A DNA stretch of 43,031 nt from Micromonospora haikouensis (GCF_900091595.1 NZ_FMCW01000021.1:1-43031), one strand, 5' to 3'. Positions 33,179 through 42,730 are shown, counted from the first letter of the stretch. Notes: generated from the letters alone by a model not told the origin. Made by a program: numbers and translations.

Positions 33179-36154
33179 ATGCTGAAAGCGGCCGCGCGGT
33201 CGGTCTGCGAGTCGTCCCTGGGAGTTGGTCGTCAGGTGTCGTACCCCTCTGTTCTCATCTCCTCCGTGTCCGATCGACCTGGTCTCAGCGAGAGTGCCCG
33301 TCTTGTCTGGGGCAAGACGAACCGCGATCGGGGCTTCTGGCTTCCGCTGCATCGTCACCTCGCCGACAGCGCCGATGTCGCCGGCCTGCTGTGGGACATG
33401 TGGCTGCCAGAAAGCGTTCGGCGGCCCATCGCTGCGCCGTTGCCTGGTGGGGCCGACGACGGCCGCCGGCTGGTCCGCTGGCTCGCCGGCATCCACGACA
33501 TCGGCAAGGCCACCCCGGCGTTCGCCTGGCAGGTGAAGCACCTGCGGGAAGACATGCGAAGACACGGCTTCGACTTCGATGATCGGGTGGAGAAGGACCG
33601 CCTTTGCGCCCCACACGGGCCGGCCGGGCATCTCGCCCTGATCGACTGGCTGACCGGTGCGAAGGGCTGGACCCGGGACCAAGCCGAGGCGTACGCGGTG
33701 GTCGTCGGCGGCCACCACGGGGTGCCGCCGACCGACGGCGACCTCAAGGCGATCCGCGACCGGCCCTACCTGCTCGGCATCGACGGGCTGTGGCCGCAGG
33801 TGCGCGACGAGCTGCTCGATTGGATGAGCGGGTACGCCGACGTGACCGGCCGGCTGCCGGTCTGGCGGGAGGTCGCCCTGCCGCAACCGGTGCAGGTGCT
33901 GTTGACGGGGATCGTGATCGTCGCCGACTGGATCGCCAGCAACGACGAGATCTTTCCGTACGGCTTCCAGCGGGAGAACGCGCCGGACCGCTTGGCCGAG
34001 GCATGGGACGAGCTGGATCTGCCGATGCCCTGGCAGCCCGTTGACGTGGCCGGCCTCGACGTGTCGGCCCTGTTCTCCCGGCGCTTCGAGTTGCCGGCTG
34101 GGACGCGGCCCTACCCGGTCCAGGCTGCGGTGGTGGAACAGGCGCACACCATGCCGCTGCCGGGGCTGATCATCGTCGAGGCGCCCATGGGCGAGGGCAA
34201 GACCGAGGCCGCGCTCGCGGCCGTGGAGATTCTCGCCCGGCGTAGCGGTGCGGGCGGTTGCTTCCTGGCGCTTCCTACCCGCGCGACCGGCGATGCCATG
34301 TTCAGCCGGGTGCTGACCTGGCTCAGCCGGCTCCCTGATGCAGATCTGGGCAGGGGTGCCCGGGACGCGGCCCTGGCGCACGGCAAGGCGATGCTCAACG
34401 ACGAATACTCCCGGCTCTACCGGGGGGTGCTGCCCAGCGCGATCGCCCTGGACGAGGGCGGGACACAGACCGCCGTGCACGGCTGGCTGGCCGGCCGGAA
34501 GCGCAAGCTGCTGTCCAGCTTCGTCGTCGGCACCATCGACCAGTTGCTCTTCGCCGCGTTGCAGGCCCGGCATGTGGCCCTGCGACACCTCGGCCTCGCC
34601 GGCAAGGTGGTCGTTATCGACGAGGCGCACGCCTACGACGTCTACATGAGCCGGTACCTGGACCGGGCGCTGGAATGGCTGGGGGCCCACGGCGTACCCG
34701 TGGTCATCCTGTCGGCGACCCTTCCCGCCGCGCGGCGGGCCGACATGATGCGGGCCTACGACGACGGGCGGTTGGGCCGTCGGCCGGCGGGCGGCACCCG
34801 GCGCAGGTATCGCGCGGGCGGCACCGCCGCCGACGACTACCAACCTCTGCGCGATGATCGACGGTATCCGCTGCTCAGCGTTTCCGGTGTCGACCGGCAG
34901 CCGGTGGCGGTGGGCTGCGCGGCGTCCGGCCGCAGCCTCGACGTACGGCTGGAACGCGCGGATGACGACCTGGCTGCCCTCGCCGACCGGCTCCAGGCCG
35001 ACCTTGCGGACGGTGGCTGCGTCCTGATCGTCCGCAACACTGTTGCGCGGGTGTTGGACACGGCGGCCGCTTTGCGCGAGTGCCTTGGGCCGCAAATTCC
35101 GGTGTCGGTGGCGCACTCCCGCTTCATGGCCGCCGACCGCGCGGCCAAGGACAAGTGGCTGCGGGACACCTTCGGCCCTCCCAGCCACCTCGCCAAGCTC
35201 GGACGCACCCGGCCGAGCCGCCACGTCGTCGTGGCCAGCCAGGTCGCCGAGCAGTCCCTGGACATCGACTTCGACCTGCTGGTCACCGACCTTGCCCCGG
35301 TGGACCTGATCCTGCAACGGCTCGGCCGGCTGCACCGGCACCGCCGGGGCGACCGCCCCGCCCGGCTCGCGCATCCTCGGTGCCTGGTGCCCGGCGCGGA
35401 CTGGGCCACCGAGCCGCCCGCCCCGGTGACCGGCTCGGTCCGGGTGTACGACCGCTTCGCCCTGCTCCGGGCGGCGGCTGTGCTCCTGCCTTACCTCGAT
35501 GGCGAGAGTGGCCTTGCCCTTCCGCAGGACATCGCGTCCCTCGTGCAGGACGCGTACGGCGCCGAGCCGGTCGGCCCGCCCTCGTGGCAGGACGCGCTGG
35601 CCAAGGCCGAGACGCAGGCGCTGAAGCGGCACTTCGCGGCCGGAGAGCGCGCGGAGACGTTCCGAATCCGGCCGGTCAAGCAGCCGGGGGTCTCCCTGCT
35701 GAGCTGGCTCGACGCCAACGTGGGCAACACCGATACCGCCAACGGCGACGAACGGCGCGGCCGGGCACACGTGCGCGACGACGCCGCCGAAACGCTGGAG
35801 GTGCTGCTGTTGGTCCGCCGGGGAGACGAACTGCGCACGCCGTCCTGGCTTGCCGAGGGGGGCGATGTGACTGTCCCGACGGACTTCGCGCCGTCGAAGG
35901 CGGTAGCCCGCGCGATGTTGCGGTGCACCCTGCCGCTGCCGAGGGCGCTCACCGCCGACGGTGGCACCGAGCGGATCATCGCCGAGCTGGAGGCCCGCAA
36001 CGCCTTCCCGGCCTGGGAGAAGGATCCGCTGCTCGGCGGCGAGCTGATCCTCGATCTCGACGAGCGGGGGCAGGCCCGCCTTGCCGATCACGTCCTGACG
36101 TACGACCGGCACAGCGGCCTGCGCGTCGAGAAGGCCGACCCGCGTGGCGACTGA
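33179..36154 (+). CDS. cas3: Cas3 nuclease-helicase, type I-E
   Basis: A protein of up to 991 residues that degrades DNA unwound after Cascade binding. The HD nuclease domain shows LHRHLADS (His 60), AGIHDIGK (His-Asp 106-107), GHHG (about 178-181) and VADW (Asp 250). The SF2 helicase shows Walker A APMGEGKTEAA (Lys 341), DEAH (481-484), SATLP (512-516), a strand with SQVAEQSLDIDFD, and QRLGRLHRH (713-721). A C-terminal domain follows. No residue of the known motifs is missing. The N-terminus is uncertain: GTG 33236 (with GGGAG upstream) or GTG 33266 would start close to LSESARLVWGKT, where relatives usually begin. Confidence 0.95.
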   Translation: MLKAAARSVCESSLGVGRQVSYPSVLISSVSDRPGLSESARLVWGKTNRDRGFWLPLHRHLADSADVAGLLWDMWLPESVRRPIAAPLPGGADDGRRLVRWLAGIHDIGKATPAFAWQVKHLREDMRRHGFDFDDRVEKDRLCAPHGPAGHLALIDWLTGAKGWTRDQAEAYAVVVGGHHGVPPTDGDLKAIRDRPYLLGIDGLWPQVRDELLDWMSGYADVTGRLPVWREVALPQPVQVLLTGIVIVADWIASNDEIFPYGFQRENAPDRLAEAWDELDLPMPWQPVDVAGLDVSALFSRRFELPAGTRPYPVQAAVVEQAHTMPLPGLIIVEAPMGEGKTEAALAAVEILARRSGAGGCFLALPTRATGDAMFSRVLTWLSRLPDADLGRGARDAALAHGKAMLNDEYSRLYRGVLPSAIALDEGGTQTAVHGWLAGRKRKLLSSFVVGTIDQLLFAALQARHVALRHLGLAGKVVVIDEAHAYDVYMSRYLDRALEWLGAHGVPVVILSATLPAARRADMMRAYDDGRLGRRPAGGTRRRYRAGGTAADDYQPLRDDRRYPLLSVSGVDRQPVAVGCAASGRSLDVRLERADDDLAALADRLQADLADGGCVLIVRNTVARVLDTAAALRECLGPQIPVSVAHSRFMAADRAAKDKWLRDTFGPPSHLAKLGRTRPSRHVVVASQVAEQSLDIDFDLLVTDLAPVDLILQRLGRLHRHRRGDRPARLAHPRCLVPGADWATEPPAPVTGSVRVYDRFALLRAAAVLLPYLDGESGLALPQDIASLVQDAYGAEPVGPPSWQDALAKAETQALKRHFAAGERAETFRIRPVKQPGVSLLSWLDANVGNTDTANGDERRGRAHVRDDAAETLEVLLLVRRGDELRTPSWLAEGGDVTVPTDFAPSKAVARAMLRCTLPLPRALTADGGTERIIAELEARNAFPAWEKDPLLGGELILDLDERGQARLADHVLTYDRHSGLRVEKADPRGD

Positions 36155-36400
36155 CCGACGGTTGTCCGCTATCAGACAGGCCGTGCGAGGCTGCTGACTC
36201 TTGGTTACCAACGTGGGTGGCCCGCACTCATTGAGCTGCGGAAAACCCTGTCTACGCAGGGAGCATCGTGAATATCGGTAGCGACAGTGGATAACCCTGC
36301 GTGACGCGAGAAGCGACTACAGTGCAACCGCCGTCGCACTGGTAGGGACAGGTCCAGACCCTCGTCTCATTGCCGGTCGAAGTGGATGGAGAACCCTCAG
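36155..36400 (+). promoter_or_regulatory. Cascade operon promoter region
   Basis: A 246-bp gap between cas3 and casA. A candidate -10 TACAGT is at 36318-36323 with no good -35. It is overlapped by an imperfect inverted repeat CAGTGCAAC/GTCGCACTG (36320-36328 and 36333-36341, 8 of 9 pairs). A second palindrome, TTGGTTACCAA, is at 36201-36211. These may be operators for control of the operon separately from cas3. Confidence 0.4.
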
Positions 36401-38080
36401 ATGCCGGACGCCACCACCTCTTCCTTCTCACTGATCGAGCAGCCGTGGATACCGGTGCTCGACCTGTCCGGCCGTCGTCGCCTGGTCACCCTGAACGAGC
36501 TGTTCGCCCAGGCGGCGGAGCTGCGGGCCGTCGTCGGTGACCTGCCGACCCAGACGTCCGCGATCCTGAGGCTGCTCCTCGCGATCCTGTACCGGGCGGT
36601 CGACGGACCCGAGGACGAGCGTGCGTGGCAGGGGTTGTGGCGGCGTTCCGACCTGCCGGCGAACGACATCGCCGGCTACCTCGACGAGTACCGAGACCGT
36701 TTCGACCTGCTGCACCCGGTCACGCCGTTCTACCAGGTGGCCGGCCTACGTACGCAGAAGGGAGACGGGTTCGGCCTGGAACGGCTGATCGCCGACGTGC
36801 CGAACAACGCGCCCTACCTCACCACCCGGCTCGGGCCCGGCCTGGCCCGGCTGACACCTGCCGAGGCGGCCGTCTGGCTGGTCCACTGCCAGGCGTACGA
36901 CACGTCCGGCATCAAGTCCGGGGCGGTCGGTGACGACCGGGTCAAGGGCGGGAAGGGCTACCCGATCGGCCCCGCCTCCTGCGGCTCCCTCGGGCTGGTC
37001 TACCTCGAAGGCCGGACACTGCGCGAGACACTGCTGCTCAACCTCGTCCCGCTCGACAGCGACTACCTCCGGCAGGACCCGGAACGTGACTCCCCGGTCT
37101 GGGAGCGCGAGCCGCACGGCCCGACTGAGGAGGTCGAGCGCGCTCGTGGTCCGTACGGGCTGCTCAACCTCTACACCTGGCAGTCTCGCCGGATCCGCCT
37201 CTTCGGCGACCAAGCCGGGATCACCGGTGCCATGATCGCAAACGGGGACCGCATCGCCTGGCCGAACCTGCACCAGCAGGAGCCGATGAGCGGCTGGCGG
37301 CGCAGCGCCAACCAGGAGAAGAAGCTCGGGCAGCCGCTCGTCTATCTGCCCGCCCTCCACGACCACACCCGGGCCCTCTGGCGCGGGCTGACCAGCTTGC
37401 TGCCCGCCCCGACCGAACGACCGGGGGCCGAAGCCGCGAGCCGACGACCACCGGCGGTCAGCCAGTGGCTGGCCCGGCTCCGGATCAGGCAGTTGATCGA
37501 CGACCAGTACCGGGTCACCGCCCGCGCCGTCGGCGTCGTCTACGGCAACCAGATGTCGGTGGTCGACGAGGTCTACCAGGACGCGTTGACCATGCCCGTG
37601 CAGGCGTTCGACCCGGCGGGTCCGCTTGCCGTCACCATCGTGGACAGCGCCGCCGATGCCGAGGCCGCCGTCCTCACACTACGCCGGCTGGCCGCCGACC
37701 TGTGTCGCGCCGCCGGAGGGTACGGGGACCGGGCCGAGGACCCGCCCGCTGCCGCCGCAGACCGGGCCGCCGAAATCGGCTACGCCAAGTTGGACGTCCT
37801 GTTCCGGCGCTGGCTGGGCGACCTCGGCCCCCACAGCGACCCGGCGCGGGCGCGCATCCAGTGGCAGACGTTGGCCTATCGCTGGGTGCGCCGGCTCGGC
37901 CGGGACATGGTCGAGCAGGCTGGCCCGCAGGCCTGGGCCGGCCGCTACGTCGACCAGGAGAAGAAGAAGCACCTGAGCAGCCCGCTCGCGGACAAGTTCT
38001 TCCGCGACGCCCTGCGCCGCGCCCTGCCGATGGCTGCTGTCACCGAGAACCCGCCCGTTTCCCAGGAGGTGCCGGCGTGA
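36401..38080 (+). CDS. casA: CasA/Cse1 (Cas8e), Cascade large subunit
   Basis: A 559-residue large subunit that recognises the PAM and recruits Cas3. The N-terminus SFSLIEQPWIPVLDLSGRRRLVTLNELF is the usual Cse1 opening. Further conserved stretches are DRFDLLHPVTPFYQVAGL, NNAPYLTTRLG, YDTSGIKSGAVGD and a C-terminal four-helix bundle with RWVRRLGRDMVEQ. ATG 36401 is preferred to 36386 because GGAG lies 9 nt before it. It begins a tight operon; its stop overlaps casB by GTGA. Confidence 0.93.
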   Translation: MPDATTSSFSLIEQPWIPVLDLSGRRRLVTLNELFAQAAELRAVVGDLPTQTSAILRLLLAILYRAVDGPEDERAWQGLWRRSDLPANDIAGYLDEYRDRFDLLHPVTPFYQVAGLRTQKGDGFGLERLIADVPNNAPYLTTRLGPGLARLTPAEAAVWLVHCQAYDTSGIKSGAVGDDRVKGGKGYPIGPASCGSLGLVYLEGRTLRETLLLNLVPLDSDYLRQDPERDSPVWEREPHGPTEEVERARGPYGLLNLYTWQSRRIRLFGDQAGITGAMIANGDRIAWPNLHQQEPMSGWRRSANQEKKLGQPLVYLPALHDHTRALWRGLTSLLPAPTERPGAEAASRRPPAVSQWLARLRIRQLIDDQYRVTARAVGVVYGNQMSVVDEVYQDALTMPVQAFDPAGPLAVTIVDSAADAEAAVLTLRRLAADLCRAAGGYGDRAEDPPAAAADRAAEIGYAKLDVLFRRWLGDLGPHSDPARARIQWQTLAYRWVRRLGRDMVEQAGPQAWAGRYVDQEKKKHLSSPLADKFFRDALRRALPMAAVTENPPVSQEVPA

Positions 38081-38772
38081 CCGTCACAGCCCCAGCCGAC
38101 AACGCAACCCAGAGCCCTGAGCCCAAGCGGTACGCCCGCCCGCGCGGGCCCTTCGGGGGATACGTCGCCACCCGGGTCGTGGTCTTGCAGGACGGCTACC
38201 TCCGCGAGGAGAGCTTCGCCATCGCCGCCCTGGCCAGGCTGCGGGGTGTGGTCGGCCGGGAGCCCGGCGAGGACTTCACGATCCTGGAGCAGACCCGCGT
38301 CGCGGAGAAGTACCTCGGGGAGCGTCTCGGTGACGACCCGACCCACACCGAGCGGGCCATGCACACCGCGCTGACCCTGTACGCGGTGCACCAGCAGTCG
38401 CTCCGCGACACGCCCATGCACCAGGACGGCATCGGTCTTGGCAGGGCGGTCAGCTTGCTGTGCAGCGACCCGGACAGCGCCGTCGCCGTGCGACGGCGGT
38501 TCGCCGCCCTCGGCACCGCCACCAGCTACGCCGCCGTCACCACCCATCTGCGCAGCCTGATCCGGCTTCTGCGGGACCACCGGATCGCCCTCGACTACGG
38601 GGTGCTCGCCGAGGACCTGGCCACGTTGCAGAAGCCATGGGGGCCCGCCCAGGTCCGCGGCCTGTGGGGCCGTGACTTCTACCGCCAGCCCGAGCCCGGG
38701 GACCGCCAGGGCGACGACAGCACCGACTCGAAAGCCGACTCCGCGCCCGCAGGCGCCACCTCCGAGGAGTGA
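38077..38772 (+). CDS. casB: CasB/Cse2, Cascade small subunit
   Basis: A 231-residue helical protein that stabilises crRNA and the displaced DNA strand. Typical stretches are LREESFAIAALARLRGVVGREPGEDFTILEQT, ERAMHTALTLYAVHQQS and GIGLGRAVSLLCSDPDSAVAVRRRFAALGTATSYAAVTTHLRSLIRLLRD. The disordered acidic tail (about residues 210-231) is extra. GTG 38077 overlaps the casA stop and has AGGAGG 7 nt upstream. Confidence 0.92.
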   Translation: MTVTAPADNATQSPEPKRYARPRGPFGGYVATRVVVLQDGYLREESFAIAALARLRGVVGREPGEDFTILEQTRVAEKYLGERLGDDPTHTERAMHTALTLYAVHQQSLRDTPMHQDGIGLGRAVSLLCSDPDSAVAVRRRFAALGTATSYAAVTTHLRSLIRLLRDHRIALDYGVLAEDLATLQKPWGPAQVRGLWGRDFYRQPEPGDRQGDDSTDSKADSAPAGATSEE

Positions 38773-38774
38773 CC

Positions 38775-39941
38775 ATGAGCCGCACGATCCTGGACGTCCA
38801 CATCCTGCACACCGTGCCGCCGAGCAACATCAACCGGGACGACTCCGGCTCCCCGAAGACCGCCACCTATGGCGGCGTGCGCCGGGCCCGGGTCTCCTCC
38901 CAGTCCTGGAAGCGGGCGGTCCGGCTGGCGTTCCGCCGTACCCTCGACGACTCCCAGCTCGGCGAGCGGACCAAGCGCATCGGAGAGGCGATCGCCGCCC
39001 GGATCGCCGACCTCGACCCAGAGCTGAAGGATCGGGCGTCCGCCCTGGCAGCCGACGTGCTGAAGGCGTCCGGTCTGGTGAAGAAGGAGGCCGCGGCGAA
39101 GAAGGAGACGGCGAAGAAGGGCAAGAGCGAGGCGGCGGCGAACTCCGACGTCGAGTCCGGCTACCTGATGTTCCTCAGCCACCGCCAGCAGGAGAACCTG
39201 GCGCGGGCCGCGATCGACGCCGAGCGGACCGGGGAGAAGCTCGACACCAAGCAGCTCCAGAAGCTGGCCGACGCCGACCACTCCATCGACATCGCCATGT
39301 TCGGCCGGATGCTCGCCGACGTGCCGGACCTGAACGTCGACGCGGCCGTCCAGGTCGCCCACGCCCTCAGCGTTCACGCCGTCGACAACGAGTTCGACTA
39401 CTACACCGCCGTGGACGACCGTAAGCACGACAACCAGGAGACCGGTGCCGGCATGATCGGCACGATCGAGTTCAACTCCGCCACCCTCTACCGGTACGCG
39501 ACGATCGACGTCGACCGGCTGAACGAAACTCTCGGCGACGCCGACGCCACGCGTGAGGCCGTGACGGCATTCCTGCAGGCATTTGTCACCAGCATGCCGT
39601 CCGGCAAGCAGAACACGTTCGCCAACGGCACCCGCCCCGACGCGGTCATGGTGCGGCTGCGTGACACCCAGTCGGTCAACCTGGTGGGGGCCTTCGAGGA
39701 GCCCGTTCGGGAGCGGCAGCTCGGGGATCGCTCCGGCATGGTCGCCGAGGCCGCCCGGAAGCTCGCCGACTACACCACCGAGATCGAGGAGACGTACGGA
39801 GATCCCGCCGTCGCCGCCTGGGTCACCCACGTCGGCAGCCGTACCGCCGCCCTCGCACCTCTCGGCGAGGTGCTGCCCCTGCCCGGCCTGGTCAGCGCCG
39901 TCGGGACGACTGTCGCGGACCGCCTCGGCACGCCGGCATGA
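38775..39941 (+). CDS. casC: Cas7e/Cse4, Cascade backbone subunit
   Basis: A 388-residue RAMP-type protein present in six copies along the crRNA in known Cascades. It has VHILHTVPPSNINRDDSGSPKTATYGGVRRARVSSQSWKRAVR at the start, DHSIDIAMFGRM, TGAGMIGTIEFNSATLYRYATIDVDRL and SGKQNTFANGTRPDAVMVRL. An insertion at about residues 102-124 is nearly all Lys, Ala and Glu, coded by AAG-rich DNA. ATG 38775 has GAGGAG 5 nt upstream. It overlaps cas5e by ATGA. Confidence 0.95.
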   Translation: MSRTILDVHILHTVPPSNINRDDSGSPKTATYGGVRRARVSSQSWKRAVRLAFRRTLDDSQLGERTKRIGEAIAARIADLDPELKDRASALAADVLKASGLVKKEAAAKKETAKKGKSEAAANSDVESGYLMFLSHRQQENLARAAIDAERTGEKLDTKQLQKLADADHSIDIAMFGRMLADVPDLNVDAAVQVAHALSVHAVDNEFDYYTAVDDRKHDNQETGAGMIGTIEFNSATLYRYATIDVDRLNETLGDADATREAVTAFLQAFVTSMPSGKQNTFANGTRPDAVMVRLRDTQSVNLVGAFEEPVRERQLGDRSGMVAEAARKLADYTTEIEETYGDPAVAAWVTHVGSRTAALAPLGEVLPLPGLVSAVGTTVADRLGTPA

Positions 39942-40660
39942 GCGTCCTGCTGCTGCGGCTGGCCGGCCCGCTCCAGGCATGGGGGTCGACCAGCCGCTTC
40001 ACCCAGCGGCACACCGAGATCGCGCCCACCAAGAGCGGAGTGATCGGGCTGCTCGCCGCAGCCCGGGGGCAGCGGCGCACCGACCCGCTGACCGAGCTGC
40101 TCGGCCTTGACTTCGGGGTACGGATCGACCAGCCCGGCCAGATCCTCCGCGACTTTCAGGTTGCCCGCACCCTCGACGGCCGGGACAGCATGCCGCTGAC
40201 CAACCGCTACTACCTCTCCGACGCGGTGTTCCTCGCCGCGATCGGTGGCGACAGCGAGCTGATCGACGGCCTGCACGAGGCGGTACGCCGGCCGCAGTTC
40301 CCGCTCTATCTGGGCCGCCGGTCCTGCCCGCCGGTCGCGCCCGTCACCCTCGGCGTCCGCCCCGGCACGGTCGCAGAGGTGCTCGGTGACGTGCCGTGGC
40401 AGGCTTCGAAGCGACTGCGTGAGCGCGCACCATCGACCGTTGGGCTGGAGGCGCTCCTCGACGCTCCGCCGGGGGCCGAGGCCACCGAGACTTTCCAGGA
40501 CGAGCCGATCAGCTTCGACCCGGCCCACCGGCAGTACGGGTGGCGGGCTGTCGTCCGTACCCGGGTCCTCGTGCCCAACCCCGACGGCCGTCCTTCCGTC
40601 GCCGCCGGTGTCTCCGGAGGCCCCGCCCTGGCCGACCACGACCCGCTCACGTGGCTGTGA
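39938..40660 (+). CDS. casD: Cas5e (CasD), crRNA 5'-handle binding subunit
   Basis: A 240-residue RAMP protein that caps the crRNA 5' handle next to CasA. The start MSVLLLRLAGPLQAWGSTSRFTQRHTEIAPTKSGVIGLLAAARG is diagnostic of Cas5e, followed by LGLDFGVRIDQPGQILRDFQVARTLDGRDSMPLTNRYYLSDAVFLAAI and YLGRRSCPP. The ATGA overlap with cas7e and the close cas6e start show translational coupling. Confidence 0.95.
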   Translation: MSVLLLRLAGPLQAWGSTSRFTQRHTEIAPTKSGVIGLLAAARGQRRTDPLTELLGLDFGVRIDQPGQILRDFQVARTLDGRDSMPLTNRYYLSDAVFLAAIGGDSELIDGLHEAVRRPQFPLYLGRRSCPPVAPVTLGVRPGTVAEVLGDVPWQASKRLRERAPSTVGLEALLDAPPGAEATETFQDEPISFDPAHRQYGWRAVVRTRVLVPNPDGRPSVAAGVSGGPALADHDPLTWL

Positions 40661-40668
40661 GGACGACG

Positions 40669-41352
40669 ATGTACCTGACCCGGTTCCTCATGAACACCGC
40701 CCGGCAGGGCGCGCGCAAGTTGCTCGCCTCGCCGCAGGCGATGCACGCCGCCGTACTGTCCGGCTTCCCCCGTCCCGAGGACCACACCCGCGACGACGCC
40801 CGCACCCTGTGGCGCGTCGACCAGCGGCGGGACCGGCAGGTCGTGCTCTACATCGTGAGCCCGACCGAGCCCGAGCTGACCCACCTCGTCGAGCAGGCCG
40901 GCTGGCCGAGGAGCAGCGAGTCCTGGGAGACCCGCCCCTACGACCGCCTGCTCGACTCCTTGGAGAAGGGGCAGCGATGGGCGTTCCGGTTGACGGCCAA
41001 CCCCAGCCGCACCGGCCGTAAGACGGAGAACTCGCCGACGACGCAGAGATTCGGTCAGGTCACCGCCACGCAGCAGATCGAGTGGCTGACCAGCCGGGCC
41101 GAGCGGCACGGGTTCACCATCGCCCGGCAGGCTGACGGGGAGCTGAACCTCGTCACCTACGACCGCCAGGTTCGCCGGTTCACCCGCAACCACGGACAAC
41201 GGCCGGTCACCCTCGTTACGGCCACCTACGACGGCGTCCTTGACATCGAGGACCCGGCCCTGTTTCGTAACGTCCTCACCCGGGGCATCGGCCACGCTCG
41301 GGCGTACGGGTGCGGGCTGCTGACCCTCGCGCCCGCGCAGCCGAACTCGTGA
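40669..41352 (+). CDS. casE: Cas6e (CasE), crRNA-processing endoribonuclease
   Basis: A 227-residue RAMP nuclease that cuts the repeat hairpin and stays bound to the 3' handle. MYLTRFLMNTARQGARKLLASPQAMHAAVLSGFP places His 26 where the catalytic His of Cas6e lies. FRLTANPSRT is conserved, and the C-terminal Gly-rich loop is GIGHARAYGCGLLTLAP. GAGG lies 6 nt before ATG 40669; a GTG at 40657 is possible. Its TGA overlaps the cas1e GTG. The substrate should be repeats of both arrays, which differ only in the loop. Confidence 0.94.
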   Translation: MYLTRFLMNTARQGARKLLASPQAMHAAVLSGFPRPEDHTRDDARTLWRVDQRRDRQVVLYIVSPTEPELTHLVEQAGWPRSSESWETRPYDRLLDSLEKGQRWAFRLTANPSRTGRKTENSPTTQRFGQVTATQQIEWLTSRAERHGFTIARQADGELNLVTYDRQVRRFTRNHGQRPVTLVTATYDGVLDIEDPALFRNVLTRGIGHARAYGCGLLTLAPAQPNS

Positions 41353-42320
41353 AGAAGACCCCGGGTGTGCCGCCGGCTGAACTGGCGGAACTCAACCGCG
41401 CGCAGGACCGGGTCAGTTTCGTCTACCTCGAACGATGCGTCATCCACCGGGACAGCAACGCGATCACCGCCGCCGACGAGAAGGGCGTCGTGCATCTGCC
41501 GGCCGCCACGCTCGGGGTCCTCATGCTGGGTCCCGGCACCAGCATCACCCAGCAGGCGATGATGCTGATCGCCGACAACGGCGCCACGGTCGTCTGGGTC
41601 GGTGAGCACGGCATCCGGTACTACGCACACGGGCGCTCGCTCGCCCGGTCAAGCCGTCTTCTTGTCGCCCAGGCCGCCGCCGTCTCGCACCGGGACCGGC
41701 GACTCCAGGTGGCGCGCGCGATGTATCGGATGCGCTTTCCCGGGGAAGACACCAGCAAGCTCACGATGCAACAGTTGCGCGGCAAAGAAGGAGCGAGGGT
41801 CCGCCGCTGCTACCGGGAACACTCGCTGCGCACCGGTGTGTCGTGGAACAACCGGGAGTACGACCCGGACAACTTCGACGGCAGCGATCGAGTCAACCAG
41901 GCGCTGTCGGCGGCGCACGCCTGCCTGTACGGCATCGTGCACGCGGTCATCGTCGCCATCGGCGCATCGCCGGGGCTCGGATTCGTCCACACCGGCCACG
42001 ATCGGTCGTTCGTCTACGACATCGCTGACCTGTACAAGGCCGAGATCAGCATCCCGGTCGCCTTCGACATCGCGGCCGGCGAGTCGACCGACATCGGCTC
42101 GGACACCCGTCGGGCCGTCCGCGACCGGGTCCACGACGGCGCACTCCTCGACCGGTGCGTCCGCGACATCCGAAGCCTGCTGCTCACCGATGGCTCGGCC
42201 GGACCGATCGACGAGGAACAGCTCGACGAGGAAGCCGGCAGCGATGCCGTACGCCTGTGGGACGAGGAAGGCTACGAACTCGCCGGCGGCCGGAACTACT
42301 CCGGGGACGTGGACTTCTGA
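41349..42320 (+). CDS. cas1: Cas1e integrase
   Basis: A 323-residue spacer-integration enzyme. Metal ligands line up with E. coli Cas1: Glu 147 in LRGKEGARV, His 214 in GFVHTGHDRS, and Asp 224 and Asp 227 in FVYDIADLYK, with the same spacing. The start GTG 41349 overlaps the cas6e stop, and its own stop overlaps the cas2e ATG. All active-site residues are intact, so adaptation should be possible. Confidence 0.95.
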   Translation: MKKTPGVPPAELAELNRAQDRVSFVYLERCVIHRDSNAITAADEKGVVHLPAATLGVLMLGPGTSITQQAMMLIADNGATVVWVGEHGIRYYAHGRSLARSSRLLVAQAAAVSHRDRRLQVARAMYRMRFPGEDTSKLTMQQLRGKEGARVRRCYREHSLRTGVSWNNREYDPDNFDGSDRVNQALSAAHACLYGIVHAVIVAIGASPGLGFVHTGHDRSFVYDIADLYKAEISIPVAFDIAAGESTDIGSDTRRAVRDRVHDGALLDRCVRDIRSLLLTDGSAGPIDEEQLDEEAGSDAVRLWDEEGYELAGGRNYSGDVDF

Positions 42321-42730
42321 TGACCGTCATCATCCTCACCGCCTGCCCCGAAGGGCTGCGGGGGCACCTGACGCAGTGGCTGCTGGAGATCTCTGCCGGG
42401 GTGTACGTGGGACACGTGAACAGCCGGATCCGACAGCGGCTCTGGGCCAAGGTCGTCGAGATGGCCGGGCCAGGCCGGGCACTGCTCGTCTACCAGCGGC
42501 CAGGTGAGCAACGACTGACCTTCGAGGTACACGACCATCACTGGGATCCGGTGGACTTCGACGGGATCACGCTCATGCGTCGGCCTACGGATAGGAGTTC
42601 GTACAACCCAGCAGTGGGGCGGGGATGGAGCAAGGCGTCCAAGCGTCGGAAGTTCGGGCGGAGGGCCCCAGATGGGGGCAGCGGATCGTCGGTTCCCTCC
42701 GGACCAAGTGAAGGAAAAAGGGATAGTTGA
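42320..42730 (+). CDS. cas2: Cas2e, adaptation subunit
   Basis: A 136-residue protein, longer than usual for Cas2e (about 95-115). The core is TVIILTACPEGLRGHLTQWLLEISAGVYVGHVNSRIRQRLWAKVVE, ALLVYQRPGEQRLTFEVHDHHWDPVDFDGITLMRRP. The last 35 or so residues (SKASKRRKFGRRAPDGGSGS...) are basic, then disordered. The DNA for this tail contains the conserved leader elements of array 2 (from 42706), so the tail sequence may be shaped by leader function. It starts with an ATGA-type overlap and forms the Cas1-Cas2 complex. Confidence 0.93.
   Translation: MTVIILTACPEGLRGHLTQWLLEISAGVYVGHVNSRIRQRLWAKVVEMAGPGRALLVYQRPGEQRLTFEVHDHHWDPVDFDGITLMRRPTDRSSYNPAVGRGWSKASKRRKFGRRAPDGGSGSSVPSGPSEGKRDS

Noticed and set aside
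32963..36211. 1082-codon frame antisense to cas3
   Set aside because: A GC-rich shadow of cas3, which has all nuclease and helicase motifs.
42320..42730. Cas2e tail as an extra nuclease domain
   Set aside because: The tail is basic and low complexity with no exonuclease motifs; DnaQ-type fusions need a longer domain.
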